DNA of 31,432 bases from Zygnema cylindricum (lineage: Eukaryota; Streptophyta; Zygnematophyceae; Zygnematales; Zygnemataceae). The DNA lies in the NCBI GenBank assembly GCA_037447655.1, contig JBBHKE010001488.1, positions 1 through 31,432 of the forward strand. Direction: 5' to 3'. Made by a program: the position numbers and the translations under genes. Shown one piece after another: positions 11,466 to 23,350 of the stretch (position 1 is the first letter of the stretch; each line of letters starts with the position of its first letter). The notes under the pieces were generated by a model. The model saw only the letters and a program-made list of their open reading frames with translations. It did no database searches and was not told where the DNA came from.

Positions 11466-14400
11466 CTACTTTTGTAATTTCACTAAAATCCGAAATCTGT
11501 GTGCTTTTTGGTTAGTTGAATAACTTCCAGATTCCTCTACACTGACACGGTTTGTCAGTTTTCCCTTGGGAGCACTCAATGTTTTCTTGTTTTGCAGACA
11601 ACATAACTTTTTGATGTCATCTAGAGCCACTATTAACTCAACTTTGTTCAAAACAGTGTGGTAGAGAAAAATTACAATAATCTCACCTTAAAGTTCTCAT
11701 TGAGTGTGTTTGATGAAGAAATTCTGGAAAGTCCCAAGTCTCCAAAAAGGTTTTCACTGAAAGGGCTTAAAGGTGAAGATGGGGTCAGCTTAATGGCTGT
11801 TTGGAGCTTTTCAGCCGACATTTGAGTCTGCAAATTGCATAAAAGGCGACGATTGATCAATTTTAAATAGTTGAATCAATTCAAGGGCTCGATACGAAAA
11901 AGAAAAAAAAAGGATAGCAACAAACCAAAGGTCCAAGTTAAAAAAGGGATTTTAGCCTACAAACATATTAAGTCATTATAAAGACATTTTGAACTTGTAG
12001 AAGCCACCTTCGCAAACATGTCACAGGCTATAAAAGTCAATGCGTGGATGTCAATTGAAAATGAACTTTTGTAAAACTGGAAATTTATCCAGCGGAACCC
12101 AAGCTCAAATATCAAAATAATTTGTACGAACTCCCACACAAATTATAATCTATTCACTTTGGGTTCTACTAGTGACATTATTAGGAAAAAACTGCTAACC
12201 CGGGTTTGAAACTTTGGCCAGAAGGAACGTTTTCTGCGTATACAAATAAGTATCATTGTTTATCTAGTTCTTTCAACGCATATAGGTCAACTATTTTGGT
12301 TAACACTCCGCATTTTGTAAGTCAAGGCAATACTTTCATCTTACAATTCCAATCAATGGAGCTTGAGAGCAAATTCTATCATTAGTCTCTTCCTTTTCCT
12401 CATATATTGCCCTTCTTTATGGGTGCTTTAATTGGGATTGACAAAGGTTTTCACATTACTTCAGCCAAAGAAAAATATGCCTCTCACCATCATTTGTGTG
12501 GCTTTCGATCACCAATTTCTTACTGCTACTTGGAGTACTTTTCTACAATTCTTCCATATCACATACCCACCCACTGACTCATTTTCTTTACTCAATTCAT
12601 TTCCATAGCTATTTGGTCGCCATTTTATTCACAACAGGTGTTCTTACTTCTGATGTTCCGTACTGAACAAATTTCACCAAATTCATTTCAATATAGCCAG
12701 CTCTTCAAATAGAGTGAACTATCACTGGTGTCTTACTTCTGCTGTTTGCAACTCCCATTTTTCCAAAGCTTCTTCCAATTGCCGAACGTGGCGTGATGCT
12801 ACTTCCTTCTCCAACCGTACAGCCTCCAATTGTCTTTCTAACTGATCCGCCTTCTCCGCATATCGTTTCCTCTCTGCTTCCAAACTTGCCTGTTTGAGAA
12901 ACAAAAGTTAATGGCACTAATTCAGTCGTGTATTGTTTTGGCTGAAAACCACAAGGTTATGTTAATAGTAGTAAATGAAGACCTGGACAGAAGGCAGCCA
13001 TGTCACCTTGCCCTAAATCAACATGATTCATTTTAAATTGAAGTGGGTTTTAACAATTTGTTACTTTAAGAGAGATGACCAGCGTACCATATGCTCCTGT
13101 TTAACTTATTTTACTTTGATACGGATATGACACAACACTTCTTACCATATCCTTGATACAGAAACCATCCAAATTTCTAGTCAGCGCACTCATAAAAAAT
13201 ATTTAAAAACCATCACCTTATTCTATTTATTGGTTGGAGGTACCTTCAACAACAAGTTTCCACATTTCTTGCTAGGTTCCAAAATTTTGCTAAATCTGCC
13301 TGAGTGATTACAACAGAAAAATCGTGCTATATGTCCTCGCCCAAAGTTTTGGCAACACATGGACAAGGTTAACTTGGTAAACAATGAAACTTTTTTTTTA
13401 CCTGCATTAATTGCAAGAATAACCAATACAACAGATCCAATTTTCACGCATTCCTTGAAAATACCTCACCAAATCACATAATTTTGGCTTAAAATACCTC
13501 TAGTTCAGCATGGGCTGACGTTTCCAGTGCTTCCACCTGTCCTTGCATCTCATTCCGTAGTTCTTCCTCTACAAACCGGTCAGTCTGTCCTCCAACAAAA
13601 AAGAACAATGGTAACAAAAATTAGACACTCATTTGATCATCAATACAATGAACTTCATTTTCAATTTGATAAGATGGACTCTTTTAGTTTTTTTGGGAAC
13701 TTGCCTATTCTCACCTGTGCCTAACCTTGCGAGTTAATGAAATGAAATTTGTTTTAGAATTTGCAAAATAAATTTTGCAATTGTAAAAATAGACTTTTTT
13801 GTTTTTCTCCAAACTTTCGGATTCTCTCACCTGTGCCTTACGCCTCAAAAGCTCTGCCAAGGACGTTTGTAACCAATGAAGGTGTGTCTCCCTCTCCTCC
13901 ATATCACTTATTGCTTCAGCTAACTGCTCTTCTACTTTGTCAGCCATTCCCACTCCCTTAATTCGCTGTATTTCCAAACTCTCCTGTCATCATAACAGGA
14001 AAAAAAAATGAGACGTCTTCCACCTCCCTTATTGTCTACCACCTTAATAGCCCTTTTTTTTTGTGGTACCCATTTGTTCTTTACCAGTGGCATTAAACTA
14101 TTTGAAACATGCCTTCCACCTTTGTATGTAACCACTGAATCTGATTCTTCCAAAGCTTGGATGACAAGCTGCAGACAAAGAGATATATGGAGAGAGGACT
14201 CGTCACCAATATTGGCCACGTTGGAGGCAAAAAAAAACAAAACAACGGTGGTTAATGTAACTTTCACTTTAATCACAAAAGATGCAATTTGAAAGAAGTA
14301 CTGATGTCCACACGTTTGGGAAATACAAGACGACCACATTTGGACGTTTCCACCCTCCAGATTTCTCCTCCTAACATCTAGGCACCATGATAAATTATAT

Positions 14401-16134
14401 TTCAAAAGACCCCCCCAAACAACAAAAATGGGATAGTCTCACACACCAATGCCACCTGTAACATTTCAGTAAGAGCCTGTTGCTGTAATGCTGCAACCAC
14501 AAGCTCAGAATCTCCAATTCCCATTTCTTCTCCATTTCCCGTTTCTTCTTCTTCAGACTCCTTCTGCCTCTCCCTCTTGTTCAAATCCTCTTCTCTTTTC
14601 AAACTCGCAACTTTCATGGCCTCCGCTGCTACTTCTCCCACCTTCCCTATATTCACTAAATGCTGACGCAAAGCTTCATTCTCACTTTGCGTCTCAGAAT
14701 TCACAATCTCCAACTGCAACCCTTTACCCAGCTCTCTTTATCAGAATACTCTTACACAGCTTTAACAATGTCAGAACAATTTCGAAGAGTTTCCATATTT
14801 TCAAAAAAGTAAAATACTTTTGACTCCCATGGTTAATCAGATATCTTCACGTACGTCCTCAATCCTTTACATACAATCAACCAACTAGAGAAGACTCAAA
14901 CTCATAACAGGATCGCTTGATGGTTTAACAAGCTTGAACAGACACATCAAATTTGTAAACCAATCTTTAAAAATAGAGAGGGAAATTAGGAAGGGACAGG
15001 GGGAGGGAAAGACGGAGGTCAAGTGCATACCTGCAAATTGAGGCGCTGTAGTGTGTCCCTGTCTTTGGCCACCGTTTGAAGCTCAACTTGGAGGGAGTCA
15101 AGACGTGATGAAAGGAGCTCTGCCTTTTCCACAGCTTCTTCTTTCTCAACCTGTGCCCGGCCATGGCTTGAGAGAGTGAATGGGAAGGCAGGAAGGAACT
15201 GTGGAAGAAGGTAAGCTGACTCCATCAAGCAATTCTCATCGTATTCACACACCCGTTGCCAATAATGTTGGCTACACTACTTTTTTTTACGCACTGAACT
15301 CAAATCCACAATAAAGATGGTAGACAGAGCACCTGAAACCCACAAGATTACCTGCAGAGCAGCATAAGAAGCCTCCAGCTTCGATATTCTTTCTTCTTGG
15401 TTCTTTGTATATGCCGCACGTTCATTCAAAAGCTGCAGATAAAGAGTTCCCTGCCAGATCAGTTAGATCTTCAAACTTTCATGGAGAGGGGCAGTTGGAG
15501 CAGTTAAGTATCTACTTTAAAACAATAACAACATATAACAACAAAGAAACCTACCATGACTTCTGTGGAAGCATGTTCATCCGCATGGTGAAGGTGCAAA
15601 ACACACTAGTTCAACAAGTAGCTATCTTATCTTGCTAAAAAAAAAGAGCACATGATTTTCCTGGAGGTGAAGCAGTCCTCAAAACTGTAGGAAACAGTGG
15701 AATGCACTAACAGACTCACATATATGACTTCCTTAGTCATACCGATGGCAGCATTAAATCAGTCCAATAACTATGTGGCCATAAATGCATGCATATTGCA
15801 TGCATTAAGACTCATACAAAAGAAGACCATGACTGTAATTATTGAGGGACCAAACTATTTTAGGAGGGGACTTTTAATGGCTTTACACTCATGAGTGCCA
15901 ATGATAGGAAACTGTTTTATCCGCACATGATTTGACCCGGAATACTGTTCCCAAGAAGACTATTGGTCCAGTGTATTAACAGTCCAGGAACTGAGGGGTG
16001 AATTAAAGCAAAGCATTTACCTGCATTTCTCGTGCGTTGACATAGTCCCGCACAGCTGCTATGAGAGCAGCCTTGCTGACTACAATGGACTCCTCACCGC
16101 CTTCTTTGTAATGAAGATGCTGACCCATCAAGGG
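11466..16134 (-). CDS. coiled-coil protein, about ten exons, family not recognised
   Basis: Minus-strand exons with GT-AG borders: 16134-16021, 15432-15352, 15150-15031, 14713-14456 (or 14447), a short exon ending at 14168 and starting at 14109 or 14133 (donor uncertain), 13983-13831, 13584-13498, 12889-12737, 11827-11687 and 11636-11466 (stop TAG). They give roughly 435 aa. Heptad-rich helices run through most of it, e.g. ISKLEASYAALQ, AELLSSRLDSLQVELQTV, KADQLERQLEAVRLEKEV and HVRQLEEALEKWEL. There is an acidic insert KESEEEETGNGEE and a Ser/Pro-rich segment LTPSSPLSPFSENLFGDLG near the C-terminus. There is no transmembrane helix. ATG 16128 (MGQHLHYKEGG) could be the start, but further 5' exons may exist. 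Golgin- or tether-like function is possible, but no diagnostic domain supports it. Confidence 0.75.
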
Positions 16135-18299
16135 CTGTAAATAAACCTGGAAATGCTGACAGAGGGCCAGTCAGAACCACAACCACCAATAAAATGTCAT
16201 TTACAACCACGAAACTACGACAACAAAGCCATCAAGTAGATTATTATGACCATCAATGTCCATCTCGTTCTAACAGAAGAAAACTCAAGTGTTCGTAATG
16301 TATCATGTTCCCTCTGCAGGAATATCTGACTTAAGATAACCGTCACATTCCAAAGCTTGTTATGGGCCTAGCTACCTTTGGATTAAACATCTCTTCTCAT
16401 ACATTTGAACCAAGATTTTGTGGAACCGAGTGTAGGATGAAACCTACATCTACCATATTCGATCCATCGCTAGACACAAGGGCGTGATCATTGACGGCAT
16501 TGATCGCATCCATCATATCGTAAGAGTATGATATATGAGATCAGTATAAGGCAACCTGCCATCACCACACAGATTGGATTGTGAGAGAGCATATTGAGAT
16601 TGTGAGATGGATTCCCTAAGAAAAGGTCCATATTATTGCTTTGAATGACACCCAAAGAGGAGAAACACATGGATTTAGATGTTGGCTACTAAGAAGTGAA
16701 GTAACTCCAAAGTAGTAACTACATGAAAATTGACTTGCCAAGTGCAAGACAGCAGTCATTATATGTTCCTTCAAAAATAAAAGTTGATCTATATAGACCA
16801 TATCAAACTCAACCGTTGATCTAGATCAAAAGATTACCACAGAGTTTACAACAAGGAATTCTCATTGCCTAAAAAGTTGAGGTAGGATATAAATTCTAAA
16901 ACCGTACAAACTGGTCACCCTGAACGGCTATTAGCATTATAAATAATTAGTATGCAAACAATTTTCGTGTTATTAGTTCTAATTCAGCTGCGAATGACGT
17001 GGACGATTCTGAACCGCTAAGAGAAATAGGGTTAAGAATAATGCCAATTAGTAAATGTTAACACTATTTCATGGTCAGAGGGCAAAAAAAACCGGGACCA
17101 AATTAATATTCCTAACACTAAAAGTGATTAACGGTGTACCGTACAATATCCTTCAAAGTCAGCTCTCTCACGTACCCTCTGTCCAAAAGCATTTGGATCA
17201 CATCAGGACACGTAACAAGTTTTTCGGCATCATAATGAGTGCACTTTACAATTAAACTAACAAGTGGAACTTTTTATAGCCGGATATCTATCGGATTCCA
17301 GGAATACGTGAGAGTGAACAATACATACATCTAAAATTAACATAACGATAGAACATGTTTTTTCTAAGAGCTCCAAATCAGAACACAATCAGGTTTTCCT
17401 AGGTGGATAGAGTCCCTTGCCAATGTCATAAATACGCATTAAATAAATGCTCTCCAAAAGGTTGTGGAGATCCCTATTCGAAAGTGCAAAAGGCATGAAC
17501 AAGTACTAACCACAATGCTTCGCTATACCTTTCGCTATAACTAGGGTAAACCATACCAAGGTTGAGGGCCAATTTAGCCAACACATACACTCGCGAAAAA
17601 AAATTGTGTGAAAAACAAGCAGCCGCATTCACCCTCTTTTGGAGAAGATGAAATATTACAGACAGTATGATTTTTGCAGGAATTTTTGGTATGAACTATC
17701 TGAAACATTCTAATTACAGGCAAAACACTTCACGAGTAAAGAAGTCAAACAACGCATGCCGGTGGTGGACTGTGATGAGCATTCAGCATTATTTTTGAAT
17801 TAAAACTACAATGGAGGATACTTCACCGTCAAAAACACATTTTCTGTCAAGCACACGATTTACTGTCCATTAGTACTCCAATGTATCAACGACCGAAGTA
17901 CATATGCAGAGGCAAAAATGCAGCTGATCTAAACATCTTATGCCAACCGCGTTACTACACCACCTAGCCCTATTAGATTGATCACTCTACTTCCACGCGG
18001 TATTTATTTTAGCCGGAATAATAATTAGCAACACTATTTGAGTAAGCGGCCCACGCTAAGGCACGTTGCAAAACGTATTTCACTGTAGTTAATTCTAAAA
18101 ATATTAACGCCAATTATTCAATAACTCTAGTAGCGATGGTCGGTGTACCTGTCCATGGATACTTCAGTGTACCAGTGACAGCAAGCAGGAAGACAAATCA
18201 AATTTATTATAGCAGGGGTTTAAAAATAGGCTGCTTAACATATACACAGGACATTTTTCTATAATTTATACATAATACTCTCCTTAACTTTGCACTTGC

Positions 18300-18590
18300 C
18301 TTCCACACGCTCTCACACTCTTCTTCCTCTCTCCCTCTCCTTCTCTTCCTTCACCTCTGCCTTTCTCCCGCTTTTATTTGTAGCTGATGTAATGAACCTT
18401 TCTACAACTTAGTCTTTATAACTCTTACCCTTACTTCCACTCATTTCACTTTCTTTTTTTCAGTCAATTGTTGGATCAGTACATGATCAGGACATTCCTG
18501 ACGGCTTCTCTCCCTCTCCTTTTTGCTTTCCTTCTCCTTCCCCCTCCCCCTTTCACCACCCCTCTCCCTCTATATCATTCCTTCTCCTTT
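18300..18590 (+). repeat. CT-rich low-complexity tract
   Basis: Runs of CTCTCCCTCTCCTTCT type, interrupted by about 100 bp of ordinary sequence. Composition is similar to the captured intron at 1840-1915, but I could not align the two as copies. Confidence 0.6.
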
Positions 18591-19054
18591 AGCTGATCCT
18601 TCCAGAATGGCCAACTTCAAAAAAAACAATGGAGAATGGAATGGCATACGCACCTTTGAAAATACTCTCCTGTGACCAAGAATACTTTTCCTACGCCAAT
18701 GGAACTGAAATTAGCTTACAAACCCTACTGAAAATGACTGCTGCAAGATACCTCAGGTTTCTTCCCTCCAAAATGTCCAGAGTGAGACAGAAGGCGACAG
18801 AAGAGTTGTCTTTATCGCTACTGACAGCCCATGTCTTTATGTTTTTTGGGAAAAATACTTCAATGTTCCGTACACAACACAAAGTTCTAAACTCGCAAGT
18901 ACTTTAAACAAGAGCACCAATAGAGTTATAGACGCTGTCGAGGTATGCCTTGAGCCCTTGACGGTGGGGTGACGCTCCTATGTTCATCGAAAAGATACAA
19001 CTGACTACAGTACTGAAGTGTGAGACGTGTTGAAAACTAAATCACCCATTAGAT

Positions 19055-19254
19055 AAACTGTACACTGCCCATCGTTATTAGAGCTGGGAATTTATTGATG
19101 CTAATGTAGAATTATAATCAAAATAGAAAATACTACTGTCGTTTAGTGCAAGGGAGCGTGGCAGATTGTACCCACTTTGTTAAATAGCGTTGATAACGCT
19201 ATTTTGTAATTTTTGGCTAGAGAAAATCGCGACCGACGATGGGCGGTGTAGTTT
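19055..19254. mobile_element. possible 200-bp MITE with internal hairpin
   Basis: The left end AAACTGTACACTGCCCATCG (19055 on) and the reverse complement of the right end AAACTACACCGCCCATCGT (19236-19254) match with one substitution and a 2-bp gap. Inside is a perfect palindrome, AATAGCGTT-GAT-AACGCTATT (19183-19203). There is no coding capacity. Target-site duplication is unclear, so the mobile-element reading is tentative. Confidence 0.4.
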
Positions 19255-20605
19255 TTTTGGCAGAGAATTATAAAACAGGGGTAACAATACTACACTACTT
19301 AAGGGAATGAATACAAAAATGCCACTTTCCTTGTACAAGACTACGGTATTATTATAGTTTCTACTTTCACATTAACAACTAATAAATCCTTAACGCTAAT
19401 AGGGATCGACATTGTAGTTGTAACGCACACCGATGGAATTTAAGGGGACCAAAATGACCATATTTGCATTTTTCGGTTCTTAAGGTTCCGATCAATATTT
19501 ATTTTACAGTGCAATCGAGATTTATATTTCCATGAAATTAAAATTGAGGACTTAAATTGTTTGCATCTTTAAAACATGTAGAACATGTTGAAAGTTGACA
19601 AAACATAACTTTACACTTGTTTTAAGTGATAAAAACTAGTGTTGTCTATTGGTAGCCAATTGTCGACAACCGAAATGTACCTTTTTCGGCCAACCAATAA
19701 TCCATATGTTCGCTCGATACATCACTACTGGTGTTATCACGATAAAATACCGATATATACATCGACAAGTTACCGATAAATATCAGGCTATAACTTCCTA
19801 CTCTGGTACAGAATGGAGTTAAAAAAATAATCAAAAGCGCCCCCCCCGCCCCCCCACCCTTGCAACATCTCCGTACTTGTTTTGTGCAAAAAAAAAAACG
19901 GGATGGTCGTAAGCTAGGGATAATTGTTTAAAGATTTTCGTTGGTATATAAGACTTTGTTTCCCTCTCTACTCCACCAACGAGTTATTGTTTTATAACGA
20001 CCATAAAAAACAAAAAAAACAAAGTTGCAAACTAGTTAAAACTTTCCAAACAAACAATTTTAACCAAATCGATCACACAAAAATTTATTGTTTAAATTGT
20101 TTTTGTTCGACATTTAAAAATGAAAATACTTTATTGGGGGGAGGGCACCAAATTTAATAATGTCAAACATGTTAGGCAAAGTTTGCAAATTTTTGATTGT
20201 TATTTAAAAGGTTGACAATCTTTGTTATAATAGACGAACACTCATTTGATGGCCATCTAGTTTTAACCAGCGAAAAAAAAAAGTTATTGATAGGTTGCAA
20301 CGTGGAGCACCAAAATTTTAAACGAGAAAAAAACTTGTTTAATCAATTAAGTCATTGCAAAATTGTCTTGTTTTTCTTTTAAAGTAGGCCACACCGTGAA
20401 TCGTTATTGCAGTCAAAAAAAACAATACAGTAAAGAAAAACTAATTGTTGCTTATTATATTTTTGGTTTAAAATCCCACGTCAACAAAAAAAATAACCCT
20501 ATTTTATACACATCTAACTCTAAGGGTGAAGTCGCATCATAAAATTGTGTAATTTTACGACCAACATTACATGCTGTTATATTTTGAACGATGTTTTATC
20601 ACGTA

Positions 20606-20999
20606 GAGCGTGTAAACCACGAGTCCTAAATTGAGTGGTACCACGTAGGCTAGGACCGGGTATTAAAACTCGCAAAATTTTTCTCACACCGACCAATTTT
20701 AACTTAAATGTTTATTTTGCATACATGTATTTGTGTACCAATTCATTTTACGACACAACTTTTGTTCTATTTGTAAACGCTTAGTCTCCTTAACTCATGC
20801 GCGATTCATCTAATTCGTTGCTCGCGTTGGAGTAAATGGTTGCGCATGATTTAGTTCTTGATGCAACTGTTGCGATTCGCACCGAAACAAACTATATTGT
20901 GAAACGAAAATTTTATCATATACTCCCTCCTCACTCCCATTATAGTGGTATTCAAAGTCCTCTAGTTGGCTTGGTTTTCCTCCACAGGAAAGGGAGGAC
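20606..20999 (+). repeat. dispersed repeat R, copy 1
   Basis: It is about 90% similar to 27299-27689 in direct orientation, starting GAGCGTGTAAACCAC and ending in the purine tract AGGAAAGGGAGGAC. The end lies directly before TGTTG of the proposed Copia-A LTR. It may therefore be the 3' internal end (with polypurine tract) of an LTR retrotransposon. No protein was recognised in it. Confidence 0.75.
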
Positions 21000-22028
21000 T
21001 GTTGTAATTTATAAGTCTTTATTTCAGTAAATAGGCCTAAAATAACTTATAATATTTTCCAAGTAGTCTATTGTAATACTTACCTTGATAAGCATTACAG
21101 TAGCAAAAAGTACAGTAGAGTGTATTGTGCTTTTGCAAGAACACCTGTCAGCAAAAGAACATATGCAGGTTTTTTGGAGTGGCGCCGACAGTCAGCCATA
21201 CGTGTCACGGAGTTGACCATTCGATTCACACGATAGGACGAACGAGATCTGAACCGAGTATTCCAAAAATACATGGTACAGTTGGACGGTACCATCGTCG
21301 ATTAAATTTATTCCAACGGACGCGATTCACTTAGGACCACATACGTGATTCACGAGGGACCACAAGCGTGATTCGCGTGGGACGACAAGTGACCAAGCAC
21401 TCAGGTGCTTCGTAATACACGACCACATTCGGCTAAACTTTAGCGATTACGGCTGACTAAGCATTTGGCACGTTTTGTGTACGGTAGGAACGTTTTGTGT
21501 ACGATTCAATATGTGGAAATATCTGAATAACATTGTTTTGTAGTTTAGTGGAGTAAAAAATAGTGTTCCATTACTCAGGTTTCTTAGAAAGTAATAATTA
21601 GGGTTTTGAGGTACGATGACGTATAAGTAGGATGCTTTGTCGTTAGTCACGATAATAACCGCAGTAAAAGTTACCCAAATTAGTGTAGATCAGTAGATAC
21701 TCACTGTGAGTATATAACTTAGGACTTAGCCAATTTTGTAGCATCCAGTTTTGGGAATATGATTTTATAAAAATGCAATTTTTGGGAAACTTCCAGACAT
21801 CATATCTTATGGTTTACAAGGTCATTTGGGCTACAATTTTGGAAATTGTTGGTTTACTATATTGTGTATCACTATGGCAAATTTGAGGCATATTGGGTAT
21901 CTAGTCATATTTTGTCTCAGATCAAAGTTGGCTGTTGAGTAGGTACTTTGATAGTTTCTGTTGTTTTCATGTCTACTTCAACTACTACTGCTGGTCCTCC
22001 TCCTACAACGGTGGTTGTAGAACAACAC
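21000..22028 (+). repeat. proposed LTR of Copia-A
   Basis: It starts TGTTG after AAGGGAGGAC and ends CAACA before CGTTATGGGCC, the same terminal pattern as Copia-B. It contains three 23-bp tandem units and the gag start codon (21969). With no second copy in the window, the borders rest on motif and position only. Confidence 0.5.
21321..21389 (+). repeat. three 23-bp tandem repeats in the Copia-A LTR
   Basis: Units at 21321, 21344 and 21367 of the form CGNGATTC(A/G)C...GGACCACA. The position in the U3 part of the proposed LTR fits an enhancer-like array. Confidence 0.65.
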
Positions 22029-23350
22029 GTTATGGGCCTTTCTTCAAGAATTCCTATCTTCAAAGGCCAAAAGTATGCTTACTAGGCGGCGATGGTTGAA
22101 TCTTCGCTTAAAACTGCTGACTTATTCGGGGTCTTGGATGGCTCCCTTGATGAAACAGATCCAGCTTGGGCGAAAAATAATTCAATGGCAATCAACAATC
22201 TAATTCTTTGTATTTCAAAAAATTAGGTCATGTCCCGACTGAAAATGAAGAAGGCGAGCGAGATTTGGACATCACTGAAATCCACTTTTGAGAAAGCGAA
22301 TGTTCAGAGGAGCTTTTGGTGGCTGGAAAATTTAGGGATACTAATACTCGGGGGGTACTATGGTCGAGTATTGTGATAATTTTTGTGCACTCATTGATGG
22401 TCACTCTTCTACTGGGGGGTCATTTCTTGAGTTTCAACAGGCATATTTGTTTATTAGAGGTCTCCCTCGTAGCACGAATGGTGTGTCTATTCAGTTAAAA
22501 AGTCATGATAAAGCTAGCTGGTCATTTCAGTTAGCATATAATCTTATAGTGGAGGAAGAGACTAATACTAAACTCCTCGAAGGAGAAGGAAAGGTTGAAG
22601 TTTTTTCCACAAACTTTGACAAAAGAAATCAGATTAATTAGAACCAGAGTCAGTTTAACCAGAATCATAATCAATTTAATCAGTATAATCAGAGGCAGAA
22701 TATGCCATCTTCTACTGCTTTCTTTTATTGTTATGAGAAGGGTCATGGATACAGGTACTATCCTAAGCTGAAAAAGGCTAATGAGACAAGTTTATACAGG
22801 CGAGGTTGGCAGCAAAGCCAATATGACAAATGCTTCTCTGGGAATCCGACCCATAGAAATGCTTTTTTTTCGGCTTTTGCAACTGCTGCAGATGAGTATT
22901 TAAGATATAATGAGACAGAGGATGCGGAGTTATTTGCTATGGCGGCACCCATGGAGGGTCTTAAGGATGGAGGATGGATCATGGACACGGAAGTGTTTGC
23001 CCACATGTGTTGGAACAAGGCGACATTTACAAATCTGCAGTAAACATCTCAAAGAGTATTTACTATGCTTGTGGCATCGGTGTTTAAACCTCATCTCAGG
23101 GTGATGTATCTTTGATGGTAGATGTGGGGGAAAAATCGGTAGAAAGAACCCTTCACAATATTTTGTTTCTTCCAGACATTAAGATTTTTTTTTTTTTTAC
23201 ATCTTTAGTGGAGAGCAAAGGCTTTAAAGTCATTCTGAAAAGAGGTAGACACGTTGTTAGCAAGAAAGGGAAAGTAGCAGTAACACGAACTAGAGATGCT
23301 AACAAAATGTACCAGATGAACATGGCTGAATATAAAGAAAATGATGTTCT
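21969..23350 (+). pseudogene. Copia gag/protease/pre-integrase relic (Copia-A)
   Basis: It starts at ATG 21969, still inside the LTR, and reads through the primer-binding site (QHVMGLSSRIPIFKGQKYAY). It is broken by in-frame stops (after KYAY, after LCISKN, near 22640) and a frameshift near 22320. Recognisable parts are a Copia Gag core (DPAWAKNNSMAINNLILCIS; FIRGLPRS), a zinc-knuckle relic FYCYEKGHGYRYYPK at about 22725 with several metal ligands replaced, a protease relic WIMDTEVFAHMC (22975-23010) where the usual active site is DTG/DSG, and a gag-pre-integrase block GKSVERTLHNILFLPDI to DANKMYQMNMAEY. It ends abruptly at Copia-B. Confidence 0.78.
22029..22039 (+). other. Copia-A primer-binding site (half-tRNA type)
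   Basis: CGTTATGGGCC lies directly after the LTR end CAACA. Ten of its bases match the complement of the initiator tRNA-Met anticodon arm (GGGCCCAUAAC), as in the better-preserved Copia-B site. Confidence 0.6.

Larger units (their letters stand above)
16135..20605. other. gene-poor intergenic region
   Basis: No gene could be supported. The first part may hold the promoter or extra 5' exons of the coiled-coil gene. A frame at 18629-18907 (plus, 92 codons) has no recognisable similarity. Low-complexity stretches include CT-rich sequence at 18300-18590, a C-run near 19841-19858 and AT-rich DNA with many A-runs at 19890-20500. A possible MITE is listed separately. Confidence 0.45.
21000..23350 (+). 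mobile_element. Copia-A, decayed Copia LTR retrotransposon, 3' part missing
   Basis: One LTR (proposed 21000-22028, TGTTG...CAACA) is followed by gag, a zinc-knuckle relic, a protease relic and gag-pre-integrase sequence. It is then cut off at 23350, where Copia-B begins. No integrase, reverse transcriptase or RNase H sequence is present, and no matching second LTR was seen in the window. The purine tract just before 21000 would be expected before a 3' LTR, not a 5' LTR. This hints that the LTR was shared between tandem copies. Confidence 0.65.

Noticed and set aside
12705-12917. Second minus-strand frame overlapping the coiled-coil exon 12737-12889
   Set aside because: Out-of-frame shadow. 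The phase-0 frame with heptads and splice borders explains the exon.
18629-18907. 92-codon plus frame as a gene
   Set aside because: No similarity, no splice context and surrounded by low-complexity DNA; likely chance.
20606-20999. Repeat R as an LTR in its own right
   Set aside because: It lacks TG...CA ends. Its right edge is a purine tract followed by TGTTG, which fits an internal 3' end better.
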